Part shown: one piece after another, positions 1 through 6,392 of the stretch
Position numbering within the stretch: the stretch's first letter is position 1
How the letters are laid out: each line of letters starts with the position of its first letter
Assembly: GCA_002372735.1 (NCBI GenBank)
Contig: DFIE01000080.1
Span: 1 to 10,825, forward strand
Direction: 5' to 3'
DNA length: 10,825 nucleotides
Source: Clostridiales bacterium UBA3705
GTDB lineage: Bacteria; Bacillota_A; Clostridia; Oscillospirales; Oscillospiraceae
Position numbers and translations under genes: made by a program
The notes under the pieces: model-generated
What the model was told of the DNA's origin: nothing
Databases searched by the model: none
Seen by the model: only the letters and a program-made list of their open reading frames with translations

Positions 1-821
1 TACGTGGAGATTATTTGCATCTGCTGCGTTCCGGCAATACGAATGATGCTGCAACCGATCAGCTTATTGAAAACAATAAAAACATGCTAAACAATCCCGA
101 AGAGGCGCCTCTGTTTTGGTATGCTTTAGCGGATACCCAATGGAATTATGGTCGCCTCTTGCCTGAAGTGAAAGAAAATGCACTTCGTTGTCTGAAAAAC
201 CGAACAGAAGAGCTGGAGCGCTGGCAAGATTCTGGCGAAAAAATAGTTTCAAAATGGATAGCAACTTTGGATGCATTAGAGGAAAAGCTAAGTCGATCAC
301 AGCCGCCGGAAAAGAAGGTTTCCAAGTATAGGCTGTATCAATGCAAATGGGCGTTGGGCGATGTATTTGCTTATCAGTTTAGCGGAGAGTACAGCAAGCA
401 GACGGGATATTTCGGGAAATATATTGTGTTTCGAAAGATATCAGAAACTTTTTTCTATCCAGGTCATATCATACCAGTCGTGCAGATATATTCTTGGGTT
501 GGGGATCATGTACCTCTGAATCTGGAAGAGGTATACAACACGCCGATTCTACCGGCCATTGCAGGGTGTCATCGAGATTATTACGCTCTGCTTACAACCT
601 CTGCAAGGAGCATCCCAAAAGAGAATATTACCTGGTTGGAGAACCGGCCGGGCCCAGATTTGGTCCCTTATCCGGATGATGAATACTATTGGTTTAATTT
701 CGTTCTGAATGTTGGATGGGAAGGAAGCTGTTGGAATAGAAAATTGGAAAAAACTGTTATAGACAATGGACCAGGGGATGGTTTAAGGGGACTGTACGAT
801 TCTGGTCCAGGGGACGGTTAA
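1..821 (+). CDS. Hypothetical protein, 5'-truncated by the window edge
   Basis: I do not recognise this gene. The frame is open from base 3 (Arg-Gly-Asp-Tyr) through a TTG at 15 to TAA at 819-821. No ribosome binding site precedes the TTG, so the gene very probably starts outside the window and about 272 codons are visible. The product looks soluble, with no signal peptide or membrane segment, and is rich in Trp and Tyr. It has a helical N-terminal part containing FWYALADTQWNYGRLLPEVK, then a Pro/Lys linker (QPPEKKV). A mixed, probably beta-rich half follows, with LGDVFAYQF and YFGKYIVF. The look recalls uncharacterised Firmicutes proteins sometimes found near polymorphic-toxin immunity genes, but that is only an impression. 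The DNA is visibly richer in A and T than all genes downstream, which suggests horizontal acquisition. The last residues (GPGDG twice) are encoded by a repeated DNA motif, so the native C-terminus may be lost. Confidence 0.6.
   Translation, partial: RGDYLHLLRSGNTNDAATDQLIENNKNMLNNPEEAPLFWYALADTQWNYGRLLPEVKENALRCLKNRTEELERWQDSGEKIVSKWIATLDALEEKLSRSQPPEKKVSKYRLYQCKWALGDVFAYQFSGEYSKQTGYFGKYIVFRKISETFFYPGHIIPVVQIYSWVGDHVPLNLEEVYNTPILPAIAGCHRDYYALLTTSARSIPKENITWLENRPGPDLVPYPDDEYYWFNFVLNVGWEGSCWNRKLEKTVIDNGPGDGLRGLYDSGPGDG
771..783 (+). repeat. Copy 1 of CCAGGGGAYGGTT motif
   Basis: First of three copies (771-783, 807-819, 887-899) of a 13-base motif, inside the 3' end of the hypothetical gene. 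Similarity to copy 3 extends upstream: both are preceded by CTGTTA, AGACA and TGG in similar spacing (about 754-784 and 873-900). The reverse complement, AACCATCCCCTGG, resembles dispersed REP-like elements with an ACCGTCCCCTG core that I recall from Firmicutes genomes. That assignment is from memory and unverified. Confidence 0.55.
807..819 (+). repeat. Copy 2 of CCAGGGGAYGGTT motif
   Basis: Second copy, with C at the variable position. It supplies the GPGDG codons and the first T of the TAA stop of the hypothetical gene. The TGGTCCA at 803-809 is the exact reverse complement of TGGACCA at 767-773, so copies 1 and 2 can pair as a small stem. Confidence 0.55.
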
Positions 822-886
822 TGCGAAAATAAACTGTCCAAGATAGCGGAAAACGGCGCACAAAAGTGAGCCCTGTTAGACATGGC

Positions 887-899
887 CCAGGGGATGGTT
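887..899 (+). repeat. Copy 3 of CCAGGGGAYGGTT motif
   Basis: Third copy, noncoding, identical to copy 1 over 13 bases. The flanking TGGCCCA (883-889) and TGGTCCA (903-909) form an imperfect 6-of-7 stem around it, the same stem-plus-GGGGA loop arrangement hinted at by copies 1 and 2. Confidence 0.5.
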
Positions 900-950
900 C
901 TTTGGTCCACAGCCACAAATAGTTTGATTTTCAAGCTGTTTTCACTGTAA

Positions 951-999
951 CTGCACGGATTTCCGGTGAGAAATGTTCGATTTTCGCAATCCGGTGCAG
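951..999. repeat. Imperfect inverted repeat
   Basis: CTGCACGGATT (951-961) pairs with AATCCGGTGCAG (988-999), 11 of 12 positions with one bulged base and a 26-base loop. There is no T-run beside it, so it is not a typical terminator. It sits where the composition shifts to GC-rich. It could be a remnant mobile-element end or chance. Confidence 0.35.
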
Positions 1000-1102
1000 C
1001 TGCCTCGACGCACAGCACAGGCCCGGCAGGGTTCCCCGCTCCTGTCCGGGCCCACCAAGCTGCCGGGTCCCCACGCGCTGCCCCGCAAAAGTGAAAAAGT
1101 GC

Positions 1103-1139
1103 AAAAAAGCATCCCGGTCGGGGGTTCCGACCGGGATGC
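1103..1139 (-). terminator. Rho-independent terminator of the mreB operon
   Basis: Read on the minus strand, a perfect 13-bp GC-rich stem (arms 1127-1139 and 1109-1121) with a 5-base loop is followed at once by six T residues (1108-1103). It begins 18 bases after the mreB stop. On the plus strand only three T residues follow the stem, so it acts mainly on the minus-strand transcript. Confidence 0.93.
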
Positions 1140-1157
1140 TTTGCGTGGGGCGCCGGG

Positions 1158-2189
1158 TTACTCCCGCAGCAGGCGGCGGCGGGCAATGTTGATGGGGCCC
1201 TCCTGCATGTGGTTGATCCAGCTCAGACTCTTGCCGCAGCCGTAGGCCACGCAGGAGTCCGCGTCGTCGGCCACGGTGCAGCGCATGCCCGTGCGCTCGG
1301 TGATCAGCTTGTCCATGCCCCAGATCTGGCCGGCGCCGCCGGTCAGCACAATGCCGTTGCGGGCAATGTCCGCTACCAGCTCGGGGGAGGTCTGCTCCAG
1401 CACGGAGAGGATCTCGTCGGTGATCTGCCTTGCGGGGCGGCGCAGGGCCTCCAGCATATCCTCAGAGGTGACCTCAATGTCCTTGGCCAAACCGGTTTTG
1501 AAATCCCGGCCCTTGGCCTGGGTGGTCACAGACTCCTCCCGCTGATACACGGAGCCCACGGTGATCTTGATCTCCTCGGCGGTGTTCTGGCCCACCAGGA
1601 TGCCGTGCTTTTTGCGCAGATACCGGATGATGGCGTCGTCAAAGGTGTCTCCCGCCACCTTGATGGAGGAGGCGTTGGCCAGCCCGTTCATAGACAGCAC
1701 CCCGATGTCTGTGGTGCCGCCGCCGATGTCCACCACCATGTGGCCGTCGGGGCCGGCAAAGCTCAGGTTGGCGCCCAGGGCGGCGGCCAGGGGCTCCTGG
1801 GTCAGATAGACCCGGCGGGCGCCGGCCTCCATGGCAATCTGCACCACGGCCCGCTCCTCAATGCTGGTGATGCCGCTGGGCACCGCAATGATCACCCGGG
1901 GCTTTACAAAGGAGTATTTAAAAATCTTCCGGAAGAACTCGGTGAGCATCCGCTCGGTCAGCTCGTAGTCGGAGACCACCCCGTCCTTCATGGGACGCAT
2001 GGCCACCACATTGCCCGGGGTCCGGCCCAGCATATTCCGGGCGGCGGAGCCCACCTTGAGCACCTTGCCGGTGTTCTTGTCCACGGCCACCACTGCGGGC
2101 TCCCGCAGGACGATGCCCTTGCCCTCGGCATAGATGACCACGTTGGCCGTGCCCAGATCGATGCCCAGATCTCTGGATAAAATAGACAT
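1158..2189 (-). CDS. mreB: MreB-family bacterial actin (rod-shape determination)
   Basis: A 343-residue actin homologue of normal MreB length. Proteins of this family bind ATP, form membrane-associated filaments and guide elongation peptidoglycan synthesis. Phosphate-1 (GIDLGTANV, residues 9-17), phosphate-2 (DIGGGTTDI, 154-162) and the TAEEIKI segment (203-209) are canonical. The adenosine-site loop reads LTGGAGQIWGMD (282-293) rather than the usual LTGGGA-L-x-G-L, and the C-terminal segment DDADSCVAYGCG is also unusual, so this may be a divergent paralogue (MreB, Mbl and MreBH are not separable here). ATG at 2187-2189 has AGGTG 5 bases upstream on its strand, and that ribosome site overlaps the comF stop, 4 bases away. 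It is the last gene of the operon before a strong terminator. No mreC or mreD is adjacent, which is less common for a main mreB. Confidence 0.93.
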   Translation of the reverse strand: MSILSRDLGIDLGTANVVIYAEGKGIVLREPAVVAVDKNTGKVLKVGSAARNMLGRTPGNVVAMRPMKDGVVSDYELTERMLTEFFRKIFKYSFVKPRVIIAVPSGITSIEERAVVQIAMEAGARRVYLTQEPLAAALGANLSFAGPDGHMVVDIGGGTTDIGVLSMNGLANASSIKVAGDTFDDAIIRYLRKKHGILVGQNTAEEIKITVGSVYQREESVTTQAKGRDFKTGLAKDIEVTSEDMLEALRRPARQITDEILSVLEQTSPELVADIARNGIVLTGGAGQIWGMDKLITERTGMRCTVADDADSCVAYGCGKSLSWINHMQEGPINIARRRLLRE

Positions 2190-2193
2190 AATA

Positions 2194-2877
2194 TCACCTG
2201 TTTCGCGGCGTTTTCGCCAGTGTTGCGGCCACCACCCTGGAGGCCCCGCCCTGCTTCAGGGCTTTGGCCGCCTCGGCCAGGGTGGCGCCGGTGGTCAGAA
2301 TATCGTCAATCAGCAGCACCCGCAGCCCCTGCAGCCCGGCCTCCTGCCGGGGGCGAAAGGCCCCGGCGATGTTTTCCCGCCGCTGGGCCAGGGTGTGCAT
2401 GGAGGACTGCCGTCCGGTGTGCCGCACCCGGTCCAGACCGCGGACCAGGGGCAGCTGCAGCTGCCCGGCCACCTGCTTTGCCAGCAGCAGGGCCTGGTCA
2501 TAGCCCCGCTGGCGCAGGCGCTTGGGGCTCAATGGCACCCAGGTGACCGCCTGGGGGGCGTAGGGCAGGGCGGGCAGCTCCTCCTGCAGGGCCTGGACCA
2601 GCAGCCCGGCCAGGGCCGGGGCAGAGCTCTGCTCGCCGCCGAATTTATAGCGCAGGATGGCCTGCCGCAGCTCCCCCTCGTAGGACCAGGCGGAGATGCA
2701 CACCGGCACGCCGGATTCTTTGGTCACCCGGTCTGCCAGCTTGGGCAGGGCCGCCCGGCACCGGGGGCAGATCTCTACAGCGCCCCGGTCCAGGATCGCC
2801 CCGCAGACCAGGCACCTGGGGGGATACACCAGCTCCGCCAGCCAGGTCAGGGGCGTGCGCCAATTGGATTGTACCAT
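2194..2877 (-). CDS. comF: ComF-family phosphoribosyltransferase-like competence protein
   Basis: A 227-residue ComF/GntX-family protein, of typical length. In Bacillus and Haemophilus, ComF is needed for uptake or processing of transforming DNA, probably with the helicase-like ComFA and primosome factors. Its biochemical activity is unsettled. The N-terminal zinc-finger-like part has Cys-x2-Cys pairs (residues 22/25 and 37/40). SPKRLRQRGYDQA (117-129) is the family signature, and VLLIDDILTTGAT (187-199) is the PRPP-binding loop of type I phosphoribosyltransferases, with both Asp residues intact. Start choice: the ATG at 2875-2877 has GGGAG 5 bases upstream. A second in-frame ATG at 2887-2889 would add four residues but has only a weak site 13 bases away. 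It lies 15 bases (or 3) after recD2. No comFA is visible. Confidence 0.93.
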   Translation of the reverse strand: MVQSNWRTPLTWLAELVYPPRCLVCGAILDRGAVEICPRCRAALPKLADRVTKESGVPVCISAWSYEGELRQAILRYKFGGEQSSAPALAGLLVQALQEELPALPYAPQAVTWVPLSPKRLRQRGYDQALLLAKQVAGQLQLPLVRGLDRVRHTGRQSSMHTLAQRRENIAGAFRPRQEAGLQGLRVLLIDDILTTGATLAEAAKALKQGGASRVVAATLAKTPRNR

Positions 2878-2882
2878 ATTTT

Positions 2883-2887
2883 CTCCC
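2883..2887 (-). promoter_or_regulatory. Ribosome binding site deciding the comF start
   Basis: GGGAG on the minus strand, 5 bases before ATG 2875-2877. It overlaps the last base of the competing upstream ATG (2887-2889), so the two starts are probably mutually exclusive. This favours the shorter protein. Confidence 0.6.
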
Positions 2888-2892
2888 ATGAA

Positions 2893-5124
2893 TCAAGACA
2901 TTCCCGTCTGCGCCGGCAGGTCGGCCCGGCGCAGACGCCAGCACAGGCCGCTGTAGCGCTTTTGCTGCCGGTCGTTGGCCACCATGGCGGCCAGGACCTC
3001 CGGGTCCCCCACCACCACCAGCAGATCCCGGGCCCGGGTGATGGCGGTGTAGAGGATCCCCCGGGTGAGCAGATAGGGGGAGCCCCGCCAGGCGCAGAGC
3101 ACCACGGCCCGGTACTCGCTGCCCTGGCTCTTGTGGACGGTCATGGCATAGGCGGGCTCCAGCTCGCCCAGCAGCTCAAAGGGATACTCGGCCTCCCGGT
3201 CGTCAAAGCGGATGGTCAGGGTCTCCTGCTCGTGGTCCACGGCCCGGATCACCCCGATGTCCCCGTTGAAGATGCCGGAGCCCAGCCCCGGGCCGTCCAC
3301 CCGCTTCCAAATCATGTCGTAGTTGTTGCGCACCTGCATCACCCGGTCGCCCAGGCGGAAGACGTAGGGGCCGAAGGCCTTTTCCGGCTTGCCCTGGGCC
3401 GGGGGGTTCAGGGCCTGCTGGAGCAGCTTGTTCAGGGCAAAGGTGCCGGCCTCGCCCTTTTTGGTGGGGGAGAGGACCTGGATGTCCGTGGGGTCAATGC
3501 CCATGCTCTGGGGCAGGCGTCGGCTGCACAGCTCGGTCACGGTCTGGGCCACAGACTCGGGGCTGCGCCGGCGCAGAAAGAAGAAGTCCTTGTCCACCCG
3601 GTCCAGCACGGGCATCTGCCCGTGGTTCACCGCGTGGGCGTTCATGACGATCAGACTCTCCCGGGCCTGGCGGAAGATCTCCGTCAGCCGCACGGTGGGG
3701 ATTTTGCCGCAGCGGATCAGGTCGGAGAACAGGTTCCCCGCGCCCACCGAGGGCAGCTGGTCCGGGTCGCCCACCAGCACCAGCCGGCACCGGGGGGGCA
3801 GGGCGCAGACCAGGGCGTGCATCAGCAGCAGATCCACCATGGAGGTCTCGTCCACAATCACCGCGTCGCAGCGCAGGGGACTGCTCTCGTCGTGGAGGAA
3901 GGTCATAAGCCCGGTGTCCGGGGCGATGTCCACCTCCAGCAGCCGGTGGATGGTGCTGGCGTCCCGGCCGGTGAGCTCAGACAGGCGCTTGGCCGCCCGG
4001 CCCGTGGGGGCGGAGAGGAGGGTTTTCAGCCCCATAGACTCAAACAGCTGGATGATCCCTGCCAGGGTGGTGGTTTTGCCGGTGCCGGGGCCCCCGGTGA
4101 CGATGACCACGCCGTGCTCCGCCGCGGCCCGGATGGCCCGCCGCTGGAGCTGGGCGTATTGGATGCCGCACCGGGCCTCCACCCGGTCGATCTCCGCCTC
4201 CACCCCGGCGGGGCAGTCCACCCCGGCTGCCGCCATGGCGCTGAGCCGGTGGGTGAGATACCGCTCCGCCTGGCTGTAGTCCGGCAGGTAGGCGGCGGTG
4301 AGATTGGCGATCTGCTCGCACTCCATCCGGCCCTGCTCGGTCAGCCGCTGGGCGCCGGCGGTGATGGTTTGGGTGTCCAGGCCCAAAAACTGGGCCGTGG
4401 CTGCAATCAGCTTGTCCAGGGGCAGAAAGGTGTGGCCCAGCTGGAGATTGTAGGTCAGCTCAAACAGGATGCCGGCCTCCACCCGGCGCTCGTCGTCGGC
4501 CTCCACCCCGCAGTCCAGGGCAAAGGCGTCCACCGCGGCAAAGGGGGCGTCAAAGAAGGCGCCGGTGAGCAGATAGGGGTCGTCCCGCAGGGCCTCCAGC
4601 GACAGCTCGCCATAGGCCCGGTACACCCGCACGGCCAGCTCACCGGGCAGCCCGTGGCGGGTGAGGAACTCCACCACCCGCCGCACGCCCACCTGGCGCA
4701 CAAAGCTTTCGTGAATGGCCATGGCCTTGTCGTGGGAGATGCCGGAGATTTTGGCCAGCTCCTCGGGCTGGTTTTCCAGAATCTCCAGGCTGTTTTCCCC
4801 AAAGCGCTCCACGATCCGGGCGGCCAGCTTGGCGCCCACGCCCTTCACCGCCCTGGAGGACAGGTAGGCCAGGATCTCCTGCCGGGTTTCGGGCATGAGC
4901 CGCTCCAGATACTCCGCCTCCAGCTGCTTGCCGTAGGTGCTGTGGCTGACCCAGTGGCCGGTGACCATCAGCCGCTCGCCCACGCTGAGCACGGGGATGA
5001 TCCCCACCACAGTGACGGTCTGCCCGTCCTCGCAGGCCAGGCGGAGCACGGTGTAGCCGTTTTCCGGGTTCTGATAGACCACCGCGGCCACGCTGCCCCG
5101 GAGCAGCTCCTGTTCAGGTTGCAT
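2893..5124 (-). CDS. recD2: RecD2-type superfamily 1 ATP-dependent DNA helicase
   Basis: A 743-residue RecD2 (YrrC-like) helicase, full length for the family. RecD2 is a 5'-3' SF1B helicase acting without RecBC, linked to DNA repair, mismatch repair and replication-fork stability. Domains in order: N-terminal OB-like region (about 1-75), helix-hairpin-helix region (VKGVGAKLAARI, 93-104, and ISGIS, 126-130), helicase 1A with Walker A GGPGTGKTTT (344-353), motif Ia APTGRAAKRL (372-381), Walker B VIVDETSM (422-429), motif III GDPDQLPSVGAG (452-463), motif IV LTEIFRQ (480-486), then the 2B/SH3-like part (GDRVMQVRNNYD, 592-603; FNGDIGVI, 619-626), motif V TVHKSQGSEY (662-671) and motif VI YTAITRARD (692-700). 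Nothing essential is missing. ATG at 5122-5124 has GGAG 8 bases upstream, inside the last codons of the small upstream gene, which ends 3 bases away and suggests translational coupling. Confidence 0.97.
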   Translation of the reverse strand: MQPEQELLRGSVAAVVYQNPENGYTVLRLACEDGQTVTVVGIIPVLSVGERLMVTGHWVSHSTYGKQLEAEYLERLMPETRQEILAYLSSRAVKGVGAKLAARIVERFGENSLEILENQPEELAKISGISHDKAMAIHESFVRQVGVRRVVEFLTRHGLPGELAVRVYRAYGELSLEALRDDPYLLTGAFFDAPFAAVDAFALDCGVEADDERRVEAGILFELTYNLQLGHTFLPLDKLIAATAQFLGLDTQTITAGAQRLTEQGRMECEQIANLTAAYLPDYSQAERYLTHRLSAMAAAGVDCPAGVEAEIDRVEARCGIQYAQLQRRAIRAAAEHGVVIVTGGPGTGKTTTLAGIIQLFESMGLKTLLSAPTGRAAKRLSELTGRDASTIHRLLEVDIAPDTGLMTFLHDESSPLRCDAVIVDETSMVDLLLMHALVCALPPRCRLVLVGDPDQLPSVGAGNLFSDLIRCGKIPTVRLTEIFRQARESLIVMNAHAVNHGQMPVLDRVDKDFFFLRRRSPESVAQTVTELCSRRLPQSMGIDPTDIQVLSPTKKGEAGTFALNKLLQQALNPPAQGKPEKAFGPYVFRLGDRVMQVRNNYDMIWKRVDGPGLGSGIFNGDIGVIRAVDHEQETLTIRFDDREAEYPFELLGELEPAYAMTVHKSQGSEYRAVVLCAWRGSPYLLTRGILYTAITRARDLLVVVGDPEVLAAMVANDRQQKRYSGLCWRLRRADLPAQTGMS

Positions 5125-5127
5125 GTG

Positions 5128-5448
5128 TCACTCTCCGTTTTGCAAAATCTGAAAAAGGGACTGGGCCCGGCACAGCCGGACGCCGTCGTCAGCCCGGGCC
5201 AGGGCCTGGGCCAGGGCCAGGCCGGCGGGGTCCAGGTCGTCGGTGACCAGCACCGCGTCGCCCTCTGCCAGGCCCATGCGGCGCAGCAGGCGCCAGGCTC
5301 TGCAGCCGGCCTCCAGCCGGGGGCCGCTGCCCCTGTCCCAAAGCACGGGGGTCAGCGCCCCGCGCTGTAGGGGATACACCAGCGCCGCAGCCAGGGCCCA
5401 CAGCAGCGCCGCGCTGAGCACGGCGCAGAGCAAAAGCTTTCCCAGCAT
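5128..5448 (-). CDS. Small membrane-anchored protein of unknown function, first gene of recD2 operon
   Basis: A 106-residue protein I do not recognise. Residues 4-26 form one hydrophobic helix (LLLCAVLSAALLWALAAALV) with a single Lys before it, which fits an N-terminal anchor or uncleaved signal. The rest (27-106) is a small Arg- and Asp-rich domain containing GDAVLVTDDLDPAGLALAQAL. The TDDLDPAG stretch resembles the D-x-D-x-x-G motif of Toprim domains, but without the other Toprim features this may be chance. The chosen ATG (5446-5448) has a perfect GGAGGT 6 bases upstream. The longer frame back to 5514 would run almost to the -10 box and lacks a ribosome site. It heads the operon, sits about 60 bases after the likely transcription start and ends 3 bases before recD2. 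Co-transcription with recD2 and comF is inferred. A shared function is not established. Confidence 0.75.
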   Translation of the reverse strand: MLGKLLLCAVLSAALLWALAAALVYPLQRGALTPVLWDRGSGPRLEAGCRAWRLLRRMGLAEGDAVLVTDDLDPAGLALAQALARADDGVRLCRAQSLFQILQNGE

Positions 5449-5454
5449 TGTCTC

Positions 5455-5460
5455 ACCTCC
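5455..5460 (-). promoter_or_regulatory. Ribosome binding site setting the start of the small membrane protein
   Basis: A perfect GGAGGT on the minus strand, 6 bases before the ATG at 5446-5448. It rules against the longer open frame that begins at 5514. Confidence 0.85.
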
Positions 5461-5514
5461 ACGGCCCATCCTATGCCGGCAGGGCCCGGGGAGTGAGAGA
5501 TGAATTCGGCTCAA

Positions 5515-5543
5515 ATTATACCCTGCCCGGGTGCGTTTGTCAA
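5515..5543 (-). promoter_or_regulatory. Perfect consensus sigma-A promoter for small protein-recD2-comF-mreB
   Basis: On the minus strand, TTGACA (5543-5538) and TATAAT (5520-5515) match the consensus at all 12 positions, with a 17-base spacer. The predicted transcription start is near 5508, giving a leader of about 60 bases to the ATG at 5448. No operator is evident, so constitutive, strong expression is expected. Confidence 0.9.
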
Positions 5544-5594
5544 TCGCCGGGCCGGAACAGGGGTGAATTTTCCGTTAAATTCCGGCATTGGGGC

Positions 5595-5623
5595 TTGCTG
5601 TTTGCCCTGGGGTTTGCTATACT
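5595..5623 (+). promoter_or_regulatory. Extended -10 promoter for the rluA-to-uvrB operon
   Basis: On the plus strand, TTGCTG (5595-5600), a 17-base spacer and TATACT (5618-5623), with TG at 5615-5616 giving an extended -10 (TGCTATACT). The -35 matches only TTG well. The predicted start near 5630 leaves about 30 bases to the GTG at 5661. It is back to back with the minus-strand promoter, with 51 bases between the two -35 boxes. Confidence 0.75.
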
Positions 5624-5645
5624 AGGCGCAGAGCGATTTTCGCCG

Positions 5646-5653
5646 AAAGGAGG
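5646..5653 (+). promoter_or_regulatory. Ribosome binding site deciding a GTG start
   Basis: AAAGGAGG lies 7 bases before GTG 5661 and downstream of the predicted transcription start. The in-frame open region going back to 5448 precedes the promoter and is therefore not translated from this promoter. Confidence 0.85.
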
Positions 5654-5660
5654 TGCCGCC

Positions 5661-6392
5661 GTGGAGGAGACTTCTTTGCAGGTGCTCTACCGTGACCAGG
5701 CGGTGATGGTCTGTCTCAAGCCCCCGGGGGTGCTCTCCGAGCCCGGCGCCGGGCGGAACCTTCCGGCGCTGGCAGCGTCTTATCTGCAGGCCAAGGGCCT
5801 GGAGGGCCAGGTCCGCACCGTCCACCGGCTGGACCGGGACGTGGGCGGGCTCATGGTGCTGGCCCTGAGCGCCCAGGCGGCAGCGTCCCTTACCGGGCAG
5901 ATCCGGGACCGGGACGTGACCAAAGAGTACTACGCCGTCACCCAGGGCATCCCGGCCCAGGAATCCGCCGTGCTGGAGGACCTGCTGTTTCACGACCGGA
6001 ACACCAACAAGACCTTTGTGGTCCAAAGACAGCGCAAGGGGGTCCGGCCCGCGGCCCTGAGCTACCGGGTGCTGCAAAGCCTGCCCGAGGCGCAGCTCAG
6101 CCTGCTGCGCATCCGGCTTTATACCGGCCGCACCCACCAGATCCGGGCCCAGCTGGCCGCCAGGGGTCTGCCCCTGTGGGGGGACGTGCGCTACGGCAGC
6201 CGGAACACCGGCGGGCCCATCGCCCTGTGGTCCTGTACCCTGGAGTTTGTCCACCCCCAGACCGGCAGGCGGATGTCCTTCTACGCCAAGCCCACCCTGC
6301 CGGAGCCCTGGAGCCGGTTCTCCGCGCAGGTTTATACCAGTGTGTCCAACCTTCCGCCACTTTCCAGACAGAATGAAGAGGTGCTATTATGA
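5661..6392 (+). CDS. RluA-family RNA pseudouridine synthase
   Basis: A 243-residue RluA-type enzyme that isomerises uridine to pseudouridine in rRNA or tRNA. The target site cannot be told from sequence. The catalytic motif VHRLDRDVGG (residues 54-63) carries the essential Asp58. KPPG (20-23) is the early conserved motif, TKEYYAV (87-93) follows, and GRTHQIRAQLA (156-166) with GDVRYG (174-179) completes the signature. No N-terminal S4 RNA-binding domain is present, so this is the short form of the family. The frame is open upstream to 5448, but the GTG at 5661 is preferred because of its strong ribosome site and the promoter just upstream. The C-terminal tail after about residue 225 is not conserved in look. 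The stop overlaps the galT start by 4 bases (ATGA at 6389-6392), so the two are translationally coupled. Confidence 0.92.
   Translation: MEETSLQVLYRDQAVMVCLKPPGVLSEPGAGRNLPALAASYLQAKGLEGQVRTVHRLDRDVGGLMVLALSAQAAASLTGQIRDRDVTKEYYAVTQGIPAQESAVLEDLLFHDRNTNKTFVVQRQRKGVRPAALSYRVLQSLPEAQLSLLRIRLYTGRTHQIRAQLAARGLPLWGDVRYGSRNTGGPIALWSCTLEFVHPQTGRRMSFYAKPTLPEPWSRFSAQVYTSVSNLPPLSRQNEEVLL

Larger units (their letters stand above)
822..1157. other. Gene-free stretch between hypothetical gene and mreB
   Basis: No credible gene lies here. The open frames crossing it (818-1186 minus, 973-1245 plus) have no ribosome binding site, run into mreB and have Arg/Pro/Ala-rich shadow composition. It contains repeat copy 3, an imperfect inverted repeat (951-999) and the mreB terminator. 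Composition changes from AT-richer to GC-rich at roughly 985-1000, which may mark the right edge of the foreign or repeat-bearing segment. Confidence 0.7.

Noticed and set aside
754..909. A CRISPR array suggested by the three short repeats
   Set aside because: The repeats are only 13 bases, spacing is irregular (36 and 80 bases), two lie in a reading frame and no cas gene is near.
818..1186. A minus-strand open frame in the gene-free stretch
   Set aside because: It crosses the terminator and overlaps the end of mreB. It has Cys/Pro/Ala-rich low-complexity composition and no ribosome site.
1209..2180. A 323-codon plus-strand open frame opposite mreB
   Set aside because: His/Gly/Ala-rich shadow. 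MreB with all its actin motifs occupies the other strand.
2134..5370. A 1078-codon plus-strand open frame opposite recD2 and comF
   Set aside because: It is a shadow of the GC-biased third positions of the minus-strand genes. Its product is Gly/His/Gln/Leu-rich with no recognisable domain, while the minus strand encodes complete, motif-rich RecD2 and ComF.
5454..5510. A riboswitch or attenuator in the leader of the recD2 operon
   Set aside because: The leader of about 60 bases is too short for known riboswitch classes and shows no terminator hairpin with a T-run.
5448..5660. A longer N-terminus for the pseudouridine synthase
   Set aside because: This part precedes the promoter and ribosome site, has no family similarity and covers the divergent control region. 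The GTG at 5661 is the better start.
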